Source: Denitrobaculum sp965232285 (GTDB lineage Bacteria > Pseudomonadota > Alphaproteobacteria > Kiloniellales > Kiloniellaceae). From it: 64,000 nucleotides of DNA. Numbering within the stretch: position 1 is the stretch's first letter; each line of letters starts with the position of its first letter. A program made the translations under genes and the position numbers. Shown here in pieces: positions 35,268 to 43,390 of the stretch. The stretch is taken from contig CBDDPL010000004.1 of the NCBI GenBank assembly GCA_965232285.1, positions 5,580,001-5,644,000 of the forward strand, read 5' to 3'. The notes beneath the pieces were generated by a model. That model worked only from the letters and a program-made list of their open reading frames with translations, had not been told where the DNA came from and did not search any database.

Positions 35268-35522
35268 TCGTTCGTGTTCTGCGCTATGGCTTCGGTCTTA
35301 TGCGAATCCGAGAGGTCTGGTGCGGGTGTTTGCCAAACCGCTTTATCACAAGGGTAGTAACAAAACCATTCGTCGACAAATGCGGCGAGAATGATTTACA
35401 TCAAAAAATAATGCTTGTTCCCTAAATATAATCTCCCTTCATCGCCCGACTCAAAGACGAGATCTGTAAGCCCGGCAGCCTATCCGAATTCTCCCACACT
35501 CAGAGCGAAAAAAGGCCCCTTC

Positions 35523-36926
35523 ATGAAAACGACGTTCGTTGGACATGCGGCAATCCTTGTCGAGACCAAAGGTTTGCGGATTCTCTCCGATCCCTGGTGG
35601 CAGGGGCCCTGTTTCGGCGCGCAGTGGTGGATCTATCCCAAGCCTTCTCTGGACGCGGTGGATTCGGCGCCGGTCGATTACATCTATGTCTCCCACGGCC
35701 ACGCCGATCATCTGCATCTCGGCACCCTGCGCCGCTTTCCCAACACGACGAAAGTTCTGGTCTCGGACACGCTCGATCTGACGCCCTCTCTTCAGCGCGC
35801 GGGCTTTGAGGTCATCGAGGTCGGTCAGGATGAGGAGATCGATCTCGGCAACGGCGTCAAATGCCGCATCATACCGACCTACGCCGACGACACGCTGATG
35901 GTCCTTTCGGACGGCGAAGAAGTCTCGATGAACCTCAACGACGCGCTCCATGCCTCTCCCGGCTATATCCAGGACAGCATCATCGCGCGCCTGAAACAGC
36001 TCTATCCGAAGGTCGATTACGTCTTTTGCGGCTATGGCATCGCCTCGCATTTCCCCAACTGCTACGTGATTCCGGGCAAGGACAACGCGAAAACCGCGAT
36101 CGAGCGCCAGAAGCACTTCAACAGGCAGTGGGCGCGCATAGTCAACGACCTTGAACCTACGTTCGGTTTTCCCTTCGCTGCGGATGTGGCCTTTCTGGAG
36201 CAGGATCTCTTCTGGGCCAACGAGCCAACCCACAACGGCGAACGGCCAACCAATATCTATCCTGAGCTGTATCCCGACTCAAAGACCGAGGTTTTCGACA
36301 TCGGGCCCGGATTCACCATCGAAGATGGCAAGGTCACCGATGACACGCAGTTTCATTATGTCCGCGAGAGCGACCTGCAGAGCCTCTACGAACGAGAGAT
36401 CGTGAAGGTCAATAAACATCAGGCCGTGGATGCGGATTTCGTCGACTATCTGCGCGAAGAGCTCACCAAGCGGGTTGAGATCTGCCGGCCCTATCTCGTC
36501 GAATACAGCGGCGACTATCGCTTTCTCGTCGTGATCCGCGGCGCTGCCAACGCCATAGAAATCGCGAAGACAGGCAAGGACATCACGCTGTCGACGCGGG
36601 ATCTGGCTGGTTTGGATCGCAAAAGCTACGACGTGATCCTGACCACGCAGTCCTCTTATCTGCGCCGGACTCTCGCGAGCGATTTCGGGCATGAAACCCT
36701 CTTTGTCGGCTCCGGCTGCATCTTTGAGTACACCACCCGGGAAAAGGCCGAGCAGAACCTGCATCGCGAGCTGCTGCCGCTGCTCAACAATCGCACCCAG
36801 CCGCCCCGTTCGCGCTTCGGCGATCAGTCAAAGCTGATGTACCAGTTGAAGCAGGGGGTGAAGAAAGTCATCGGCCGGGTCGACGAGGACCTCTACGATC
36901 TCAAGCGCTGGACCGTGTTCAACTAA
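35523..36926 (+). CDS. MBL-fold metallo-hydrolase (UlaG-like) with C-terminal extension
   Basis: About 467 residues from the ATG at 35523, with AAAGG upstream. The N-terminal half is a metallo-beta-lactamase fold: GHAAILVETKGLRILSDPWW and metal ligands His58, His60, Asp62, His63 in SHGHADHLH. The pattern resembles the UlaG-like domain of CMP-sialate hydroxylase relatives. The C-terminal part (about 320-440: YLVEYSGDYRFLVVIRGA ... FEYTTREKAEQNL) resembles an SCP2-like lipid-binding module, which is tentative. It is divergent from the GT2 gene; a role in glycan or lipid modification is possible but unproven. Confidence 0.8.
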   Translation: MKTTFVGHAAILVETKGLRILSDPWWQGPCFGAQWWIYPKPSLDAVDSAPVDYIYVSHGHADHLHLGTLRRFPNTTKVLVSDTLDLTPSLQRAGFEVIEVGQDEEIDLGNGVKCRIIPTYADDTLMVLSDGEEVSMNLNDALHASPGYIQDSIIARLKQLYPKVDYVFCGYGIASHFPNCYVIPGKDNAKTAIERQKHFNRQWARIVNDLEPTFGFPFAADVAFLEQDLFWANEPTHNGERPTNIYPELYPDSKTEVFDIGPGFTIEDGKVTDDTQFHYVRESDLQSLYEREIVKVNKHQAVDADFVDYLREELTKRVEICRPYLVEYSGDYRFLVVIRGAANAIEIAKTGKDITLSTRDLAGLDRKSYDVILTTQSSYLRRTLASDFGHETLFVGSGCIFEYTTREKAEQNLHRELLPLLNNRTQPPRSRFGDQSKLMYQLKQGVKKVIGRVDEDLYDLKRWTVFN

Positions 36927-37092
36927 GACTGCCGGCCCTCGGCCTGCTGGCTGTTTCGCCTTCTGGCTATAGCCGCCGAAGACGAAGACTTCGAGCAGCC
37001 GCTCCACCCGCAGGCCGACGAGAGAGAAAGCGTTTCACGCCCCTGCAGCCCAGAGGCTGCTGCACCCCCAAGAACATCTGCCTGAAGGAATC

Positions 37093-37123
37093 GCGGGCGG
37101 CCGTCCTGCGACGGGCCGCCCGC
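37093..37123. terminator. Strong GC-rich hairpin between the MBL and chemoreceptor genes
   Basis: GCGGGCGGCC (37093-37102) pairs with GGCCGCCCGC (37114-37123), with an inner GTC/GAC pair around a CTGC loop. It lies between convergent genes and probably terminates transcription from one or both sides. No U-run follows on either strand, so intrinsic termination would be weak. Confidence 0.5.
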
Positions 37124-37148
37124 TTACTGCGCCCTGCGTGCGTCGGGG

Positions 37149-39194
37149 TCAGGCCGCCTCTGCCTCTTCCTGCTGCTCGCCCAGCAGGTGCCGGTCGAGG
37201 GCTGTCCGGGTGTCCTCGTCCAGATTGAAGGTGATGCCCCGGGAGCAGTCGGTGGCGCGGATAATGCGGCCGCTGACCTCACCGAAGCCGGGGACCTTCA
37301 GTTTGACCGAATCGCCCTGGTCGCTCCCCTCGAGCGCCGCGATCTCTGCGCCGCCGGCAGAGATATCCTGGATGGTGCAGTCGCGCCACTGGCCGTGGAC
37401 CTGGATCTGCGAGACTTTCGGTTCCTTCACCCGCGCGTGCTCGCGCCGGTCGCCGGCTTTGGATTCGCGTAGGATAGCCGTGATCTGGGTTTTGAGCTCG
37501 TTGACCGAGGCGACCACCTCCTTGGCGTCCCGGCTGACCTCGCCGGCAATCTCTTCGGATTCCTGCGAGGCGGCGGAGGCCTCCTGCATGTTCGCCGTCA
37601 CCTCCTGGGTGCCGGAGGCGGCCTCCTGGACGCTGCGGGCGATCTCCAGCGTGGCGGATGACTGTTCCTTCATGGAATCGGCGATACCGGAGGTGATGGT
37701 GCTGACCTCCTTGACCGTTTCGCCGATCCGCTCGATGGCGGTGGCGGCGTCGCCGGTGGCGCCCTGGATTGCGCCGATCTGCTGCTGGATCTGCTCCGTG
37801 GCTTTCGCGGTCTGGGTGGCCAGGTTCTTGACTTCGGAGGCGACCACGGCAAAGCCCTTGCCGGCGTCCCCGGCCCGCGCCGCCTCGATGGTGGCGTTAA
37901 GCGCCAGCAGGTTGGTCTGGTCCGCGATCTCGTTGATCAGGGTCACGATCTCCTCGATCTGCTTCGCGGCCTCAGTCAGGCTCTCGACCTTTTCGGTGGT
38001 GTGATTGGCCTCCTCGACCGCCTGGGCCGTGATGCTCGTGGAGCGGTCGATCTGCCGGCTGATTTCGTTGATGTTGCTGGACATTTCGTCGGCGGCCGAG
38101 GCCACGGTCTGGACATTGCCGGTGGCGTTCTCGGCCGAGGCGGTGACCGCGGTGCTCTGGGCGCTGACCTGCTGGGCGGCCTGGCTCATACGGTCGATCA
38201 GGCCGTCCATGCTGTTGGCCTTGTCCTGGATGGCTCCGACCGCGACCTGGACATGCTGGTCCAGAGCGTCGGACATGGCCAGCATCTCGCGTTTGATGTT
38301 GGCCTTGGCCTCCAGTTCGCGTTTGGCTTCCGCGGCCTGCATTTCGTTCAGTTTGATCAGGGCCTGGCGCAGGGCTTCGACCGAACGGGCCAGGCGGCCG
38401 AGCTCATCCCTGGAGCTCGAGGTCAGCTCGACCGTGGTGTCCCCCTCGGCCAGGGCGTCGACCGCGTCGACCGAGCGCAACAGGGGCCGCAGGATCTGTT
38501 CGACCATCAGCAGGCCGCCGGTCACCAGGATGACGATGCTCACGGCCATGGCGATCCAGAGATCACGCTCGGCCGCCAACTCATGCTGTTCCACCAGCTT
38601 CGCCGACTCCTCGGTGAACTGTCCGATCTCCAGCAACAGGGATTCCAGCTCGTGATTGAATTTATCTTCTTCCGCTTCGACCTCGAGGGCTCTTGCCCGG
38701 GCTTCTTCCAGCGTGCCGGCCTTCAGCAGGTTGATGACCTCGTCGGCGTGGAGGTTGTAGCTCTTATGCTCGACCTCCAGCTTCTTCAGCGCCGCCATGA
38801 CCTTTTCGAACTCGCGCTTGTGCGCGCTACTCGTCAGGTGGCTGGTCGAATTTTCCACCAGCGCCTCGGCCTGGAGGATCTCGTCGTCCACCTGTGCGGC
38901 CAGCTCGTGGAAGCGCTTGTTCGATTTGTTGAAGTGTTCTTCGGCTTCCGGGTGACTCGCCATCTCTTCGCCGAAGCGGACGGTCCGCTCGAACTGGATC
39001 GCCTGCTCCAACTGATGGATCGTGATGGCGGTGATCATGTTGGCCAGCGGCAGGTCATCCTCTGCGATCTCCTCCAGTTCCGACCCGATCGCGGCGATCT
39101 GGAAGGTTGCGTAAAGGCTAGTCGCCGCCAGGATCACCGTGCTCAAGGCCACCAGAAGCATCATCTTCCAGCGTATGGAAAGGTTCTTGTACAT
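37149..39194 (-). CDS. Methyl-accepting chemotaxis protein with C-terminal PilZ domain
   Basis: About 681 residues from the ATG at 39194. TM1 (MMLLVALSTVILAATSLYATF), a helical periplasmic sensor of about 180 residues, TM2 (LWIAMAVSIVILVTGGLLMV), HAMP, then the signalling domain with the hairpin tip EIADQTNLLALNATIEAARAGDAGKGFAVVASEVKNLA. The last 100 residues form a PilZ domain: RREHARV (RxxxR motif) and DISAGGAEI (DxSxxG). It should bind c-di-GMP and tie chemotaxis to that messenger, as shown for Azospirillum Tlp1. A CtrA-type motif lies 216 bp upstream. Confidence 0.95.
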   Translation of the reverse strand: MYKNLSIRWKMMLLVALSTVILAATSLYATFQIAAIGSELEEIAEDDLPLANMITAITIHQLEQAIQFERTVRFGEEMASHPEAEEHFNKSNKRFHELAAQVDDEILQAEALVENSTSHLTSSAHKREFEKVMAALKKLEVEHKSYNLHADEVINLLKAGTLEEARARALEVEAEEDKFNHELESLLLEIGQFTEESAKLVEQHELAAERDLWIAMAVSIVILVTGGLLMVEQILRPLLRSVDAVDALAEGDTTVELTSSSRDELGRLARSVEALRQALIKLNEMQAAEAKRELEAKANIKREMLAMSDALDQHVQVAVGAIQDKANSMDGLIDRMSQAAQQVSAQSTAVTASAENATGNVQTVASAADEMSSNINEISRQIDRSTSITAQAVEEANHTTEKVESLTEAAKQIEEIVTLINEIADQTNLLALNATIEAARAGDAGKGFAVVASEVKNLATQTAKATEQIQQQIGAIQGATGDAATAIERIGETVKEVSTITSGIADSMKEQSSATLEIARSVQEAASGTQEVTANMQEASAASQESEEIAGEVSRDAKEVVASVNELKTQITAILRESKAGDRREHARVKEPKVSQIQVHGQWRDCTIQDISAGGAEIAALEGSDQGDSVKLKVPGFGEVSGRIIRATDCSRGITFNLDEDTRTALDRHLLGEQQEEAEAA

Positions 39195-39737
39195 CTCGTC
39201 ACCCGCTTCTTTCCCGCCGGGCGGATTGTTGTTGCTTCTACCTGGCGGTCTTTGCGCCCGTGGCCATAAAGGCAAGCGCGTTTATCCAAAGAAAGTTTCC
39301 ACAACACTAGATTGCGAAAACTAAAGGACTCTTAAAGTCATGCATCTCCGGGTCCGCAGCTCTTCTTTAAAGCTTCAATGCCAAGACAAAGGTAACGGTG
39401 CTTGCTGTATTAACTGTCTTTTAATTGAGAAGTATATGGTTCTGTTAGGCGCCGTTGGGGCCAGTTCCTGCGGTGACTTAATTTCTATCAGATGGTAAGA
39501 GCTCTCCGTTCTTTAGTCGCGGATCGATTTTTTAAATCAATAGTTTAGTGTCTTCCGGACAGCTTCACGGCCGGGATGTCAGGTTTCGCCTTTTGCGAGT
39601 GCCTGTCTTGGTTGACCCTGCCGGAAGGCATGGCCGCCGAAAGCGGGTTCGCTGAAGCCGCGCTGTTGCAGGTTCCGTTTGCCGGGCTCCTGGCCTCCGG
39701 CGGTTATCTCCGCGCGGGTCGAAAGTCAAACCAGAGG
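39195..39737 (-). promoter_or_regulatory. 543-bp intergenic region with a TTAA-N7-TTAA motif (39410-39424)
   Basis: No gene is evident between the chemoreceptor and NUDIX genes. TTAACTGTCTTTTAA at 39410-39424 is a perfect full CtrA consensus (TTAA-N7-TTAA). CtrA controls motility and chemotaxis genes in many alphaproteobacteria, and the next gene on the minus strand is the chemoreceptor. The surrounding sequence is AT-richer than average. Occupancy is untested. Confidence 0.5.
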
Positions 39738-40388
39738 TCAGTCGAAGTCCGTGGCCAGATCGGGGTTGCGGTGGTGTTGGAACATCCGCTTGATTTGGCT
39801 TTCCAGCACCCGTCCGCGCGAGAGTTCGGGCAGTTCGTCCTCTGCGAAGAAGCCGACTTCGCTGGTCTCGATGCTGCCGCTGGCGGTCCCGCCGGTCAGC
39901 GCGCAGAGGAAGAAGAGTTTATAGATATGAAAGGGGTGCGCCGGCTCGTGGGGGTGTTTCAGCCGGTCGTAGACTGCGGCCAGTTTGATGACCTTTGCCT
40001 GGTAGCCGGACTCCTCCAGGATCTCTTTCTCGACGTTCTCCCGCGGCGAGGCATTGACGTCCGCCCAGCCGCCCGGCAAGGCCCATCTGCCGTCGCTGGT
40101 CTCGCGGACCAGCAGGATCTTTCCTTCCCGGATCACCGCGCCCCGAACATCGACCTTCGGGGTCGCGTAACCGCGTTCGCTTTCGAACAGTCTGACGATC
40201 TGCCCCGGATCCTGGTCGTCGACAGCGGATAACATCTCCAGGGAAATTTCTCGAAGCTCCTGATATCTCTCGATATCGTATGGGTCCTGCGCGAAGGTCA
40301 GGCCTGTCTGTGCCAGGGCCTGAAGCCGCCTGGCCCAGCGTAGCTGTTGGGGTTCAATCGCGTCCGGGGAAGCTGGCGATGCCATCAT
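39738..40388 (-). CDS. NUDIX hydrolase with N-terminal helical NUDIX_N domain
   Basis: 216 residues. Residues about 14-70 are the helical N-terminal domain that accompanies nucleoside-diphosphate-X hydrolases (RWARRLQALAQTGLTFAQDPYDIERYQELREI). The NUDIX fold follows: VRGAVIREGKILLVRETSDGRWALPGGWADV and a NUDIX helix ENVEKEILEESGYQ. The box has Lys in place of the usual Arg (EKEILEESG), a conservative change that keeps the metal-binding glutamates. It probably hydrolyses a nucleoside diphosphate sugar or similar. It is divergent from yjbQ. Confidence 0.9.
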   Translation of the reverse strand: MMASPASPDAIEPQQLRWARRLQALAQTGLTFAQDPYDIERYQELREISLEMLSAVDDQDPGQIVRLFESERGYATPKVDVRGAVIREGKILLVRETSDGRWALPGGWADVNASPRENVEKEILEESGYQAKVIKLAAVYDRLKHPHEPAHPFHIYKLFFLCALTGGTASGSIETSEVGFFAEDELPELSRGRVLESQIKRMFQHHRNPDLATDFD

Positions 40389-40440
40389 TAAGTCTCGTGG
40401 ATCGTCGACAAGATGTCTTGTGAGGGGTTAGCTTTACGCC

Positions 40441-40860
40441 ATGCAGCAATCACAGACCACCCTCGAGATCTCCACCTCCGGTCAGGGCCTGATCGACATT
40501 ACGCGGTCGGTGTCGGACTGGCTGACGGAAAGCGGCCTCCAGGACGGACTCCTGACCCTCTTCTGCCGTCATACCTCGGCCTCCCTGACCATTCAGGAAA
40601 ACGCGGATCCGGATGTGCAGCGGGACCTGGAAGACTTTTTCAGTCAACTGGTGGCCGAGAACCCGGCGTTGTACCGGCACACGGCGGAGGGGCCGGACGA
40701 CATGCCGGCGCACATCCGCGCGGCGCTCACGCAGACCCAGCTCAGCATTCCGGTTCGGGCAGCGCGTCCGCTGCTGGGCACCTGGCAGGGCATCTATCTT
40801 TTCGAACACCGCCGCGCGCCGCACCGGCGCCAGGTCGCCCTGCATCTTTTCGGGGACTAG
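40441..40860 (+). CDS. yjbQ: YjbQ family protein (UPF0047)
   Basis: 139 residues, standard family length. The signature DGLLTLFCRHTSASLTIQENADPDV and the end motif GTWQGIYLFEHRRAPHRRQVALHLFGD are present, with metal-type His residues in CRHTS and EHRRAPH. Members show weak thiamine-phosphate synthase activity and are otherwise poorly understood. The mgsA gene follows 60 bp later on the same strand and may be co-transcribed. Confidence 0.93.
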   Translation: MQQSQTTLEISTSGQGLIDITRSVSDWLTESGLQDGLLTLFCRHTSASLTIQENADPDVQRDLEDFFSQLVAENPALYRHTAEGPDDMPAHIRAALTQTQLSIPVRAARPLLGTWQGIYLFEHRRAPHRRQVALHLFGD

Positions 40861-40920
40861 TTTTGGGCCCGACGGCCAACCGGGCTTTAGCGGACAGGCC
40901 GGCATCACGCGTGCTATAGC

Positions 40921-41397
40921 TTGTGCCACAATTTGGTCGGTCTTGAAGGGAACGAAATCATTAGCAGCCTCAAGAACATCGCCCTGGTCGCCCACGACCA
41001 GATGAAGCAGGAACTGGTGGACTGGGTGGCTGAGAATGAGGCGGCCCTGCGGCCGCACAGGCTCTGGGCGACCGGCACGACGGGGAAGAATGTGATGGCG
41101 CGCTGTCCGTCGCTCGAGGTCGCCTTGCTCAAGAGCGGACCCCTGGGCGGCGACCAGCAGCTCGGCGCCATGATCGCCGAAGGCGAACTGGATGTCCTCT
41201 TCTTCTTTATGGACCCCATGACCTCCCTGCCCCACGACGTGGATGTGAAGGCCCTGACCCGTCTCTCGACGCTTTACAACGTCATCTTCGCCTGCAATCG
41301 GGCCAGCGCGGACTTCATCCTCTCCAGCCCTCATTTCGGATCGGACTATCGACGGCGCCAGCGTGACTACGGCGATTACATCGGCCGCAGTGTCTGA
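40921..41397 (+). CDS. mgsA: Methylglyoxal synthase
   Basis: Converts dihydroxyacetone phosphate to methylglyoxal and phosphate. KNIALVAHDQMKQELVDWV, LWATGTTGKNV, the phosphate-binding and catalytic GPLGGDQQLGAMIAEGELD and MTSLPHDVDVKALTRL are all conserved, and length is normal. The start is uncertain: the frame has no ATG or GTG between the upstream stop (40888) and the conserved core. TTG at 40921 or 40933 is possible. An AAGGG site (40946-40950) is well placed for a non-standard ATC/ATT start at 40957 or 40960. Confidence 0.92.
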   Translation: MCHNLVGLEGNEIISSLKNIALVAHDQMKQELVDWVAENEAALRPHRLWATGTTGKNVMARCPSLEVALLKSGPLGGDQQLGAMIAEGELDVLFFFMDPMTSLPHDVDVKALTRLSTLYNVIFACNRASADFILSSPHFGSDYRRRQRDYGDYIGRSV

Positions 41398-41469
41398 GCC
41401 TTTAGAGGATTCCAAAGCGACAGCTCTTGGACTAATCTAAAAGAGAGCTTAGCGATCGGATTTGACGGC

Positions 41470-43311
41470 ATGCTGCAGCGCGGTTCGGGTATCTCTCTTT
41501 TGGACGTCGCCGCTCGAAGCAGGGCGACTCTTTTCTGCGCCGGCTTCGCTTTCATCTTCGCGATGGCTTCGCCGGCTGAAGCGCAGGAAAAAGCAACCGC
41601 GGCCCCCGACGCCTTCGAACTCCAACTTTTTGCTGCGCCCGGCTTCTCCGGCGAAATGCGGAGTTTGTCGCTGGCGCCCGGCAAGCCCTATGCCTATGTC
41701 GAACGGCTCGAAGATGCGGAGGCTACGGCCGTGCGGTCGCTACAGGCCGGCGCATCGCTGGGCGTCGTGCTCTTCCGGCGCGCTTTTTTCGCCGCGCAGG
41801 ATGGTCGCTGCACACCGACCCTGGGCAGTGACGAGCAACCCGGGCTGATCTGGACCGGACCGACCGCCGATTTCCTCCCGGTCCGGTCCGGCAAAGCCGG
41901 TGTCGCCGCGCTGCCGGATGCGGGTGAGGAAGGCTACGGCTCGGCGATTCTCTATCGCCGGGATCTTGGTCCCCCGCCCGGTGCCCTGCTGATGAAACGG
42001 CGCCGTTCCTACAGCCGGGGCTGCGGCAACATTCTGCGGTCCTTTAACTTCGACCGGCGCTTCATTCCGCTGGAATTCCAAACCGAAGCCTCGGCTGCCG
42101 GCGCGCCGCCAGGCTGCGTCAATCTCAAGGGAACATCCGCAGGCAAAGCGGTGCCGACCGATATGCTGCGCAGCGACAGGATCGCGCTGCTGCAGCCTTC
42201 GGACCTCGACCGGCGCTATGGAGATAAGGAGCGGCAGTTCCAGGCTATCCTGTTCGCGGGTGAGAACTGCAGCGGCGAATCCGTGAGCCTGACGGCGCCT
42301 TATCGTGCGGCGGGGAAAGGCACGACCGCCGCGGATCAGGACGGGCGGCGCGATGTGCTGCTCTCCAGCCTGCTGTTCCGCGACCGGGCGCAGTCCCTGC
42401 GGCTTGTGGCGCTGGACAAGGCCGGGCGGCTGATCGCCAGTCCGAACGGGGCGGCGCCCATGGCCGCGAAGCCGCAGCCGGTTCCGACCGCTTCACCGTC
42501 CAAAGTCGCGTCGACGGCAGCGAAAGAGCTCTCGGCCCCGAAGGCGGAAACCGCGCCGGCCCAAGTCGAAAATCCGCCAACAGGCAAAGCAGATACGGCA
42601 TCGGCGGTGGCTGTGCCGCAGGCTCCTGCACCCAAGACAGCCGCGCCCCGGACCGTGGCGCAAGCGACACCGGAACCGAAGGTTGTTCCACAGACCACCG
42701 CCGCCAAAACTGCGGCGCCTGGGGTCGCTTTGCCGACCGCGAAGCTGGAACCGATGACCGAGTCGCCGCCGGCGCTTCGCGCGCGCGCAGCGAACACACC
42801 TCAAGCCAAGATCTCCGGGGCGCCAACACCGCAGGCGGCGTCGAGTGGGATCAGATCTACAGGGCTTGTCCAAACACCGGCGCAGCCTTCGCCGACCGAG
42901 TCCGTGCCCACCGACGCCAGATCGCAGACGCCGACCCAGGTTTCACAAGCTCCAATTTCTGAGGCTCAGGTCTCTCACGCCCAGGTCTCTCAGGTTCAGG
43001 CGGCCCCGCAGCCTGCCGCCCCGAACGCCGCCTCTGACGGTTCGAGTTCGGGCGGCGAAGAAAGTGCCTCCCAGGTCTTCACCTTTCCGGTCTATGACGT
43101 CTACCGCCTGAACTACTGCCTGAGGAGGGATGGTCAGTGCGGCGAGCCTGCGGCGCAGAAGTGGTGCCAGATGAAAGGTTTCGAGCGTGCGGTTGCCTGG
43201 CAAAAGGACGACAACATTGGCGGGCTCTTTCCCACCTTCCTGATCGGCGATGAAGAGATCTGTGCGCAGTACAAGTGCGACGGCTTTGCTGAGATCACCT
43301 GCGGTCGCTGA
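41470..43311 (+). CDS. Large exported protein with crystallin-like motifs, Pro/Ala linker and Cys-rich C-terminal domain
   Basis: 613 residues. Signal peptide about 20-40 (LFCAGFAFIFAMASPAEAQ). Two regions resemble beta/gamma-crystallin strands: FELQLFAAPGFSGEMRSLSL (about 48-67) and FQAILFAGENCSGESVSLTA (about 257-276). Residues about 320-530 are a low-complexity Pro/Ala/Thr/Lys and Ser/Gln/Val-rich linker. The last 80 residues form a compact Cys-rich module (YRLNYCLRRDGQCGEPAAQ to FAEITCGR, seven Cys) of a type found in secreted alphaproteobacterial proteins. It is probably surface-located; function unknown. A terminator closes the gene. Confidence 0.8.
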   Translation: MLQRGSGISLLDVAARSRATLFCAGFAFIFAMASPAEAQEKATAAPDAFELQLFAAPGFSGEMRSLSLAPGKPYAYVERLEDAEATAVRSLQAGASLGVVLFRRAFFAAQDGRCTPTLGSDEQPGLIWTGPTADFLPVRSGKAGVAALPDAGEEGYGSAILYRRDLGPPPGALLMKRRRSYSRGCGNILRSFNFDRRFIPLEFQTEASAAGAPPGCVNLKGTSAGKAVPTDMLRSDRIALLQPSDLDRRYGDKERQFQAILFAGENCSGESVSLTAPYRAAGKGTTAADQDGRRDVLLSSLLFRDRAQSLRLVALDKAGRLIASPNGAAPMAAKPQPVPTASPSKVASTAAKELSAPKAETAPAQVENPPTGKADTASAVAVPQAPAPKTAAPRTVAQATPEPKVVPQTTAAKTAAPGVALPTAKLEPMTESPPALRARAANTPQAKISGAPTPQAASSGIRSTGLVQTPAQPSPTESVPTDARSQTPTQVSQAPISEAQVSHAQVSQVQAAPQPAAPNAASDGSSSGGEESASQVFTFPVYDVYRLNYCLRRDGQCGEPAAQKWCQMKGFERAVAWQKDDNIGGLFPTFLIGDEEICAQYKCDGFAEITCGR

Positions 43312-43336
43312 AATCTGAAAAAAGAGCCGCGCGCAA

Positions 43337-43371
43337 AAGGGGCGACCGCGATGGCCGCCCCTTCTGTTTTT
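43337..43371 (+). terminator. Rho-independent terminator after the Cys-rich exported protein
   Basis: AAGGGGCGACC (43337-43347) pairs with GGCCGCCCCTT (43353-43363) with one mismatch and a GCGAT loop, followed by CTG and five T residues. It lies 25 bp after the stop codon. Confidence 0.88.
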
Positions 43372-43390
43372 GCGCTTGTGACAGCGTCCC

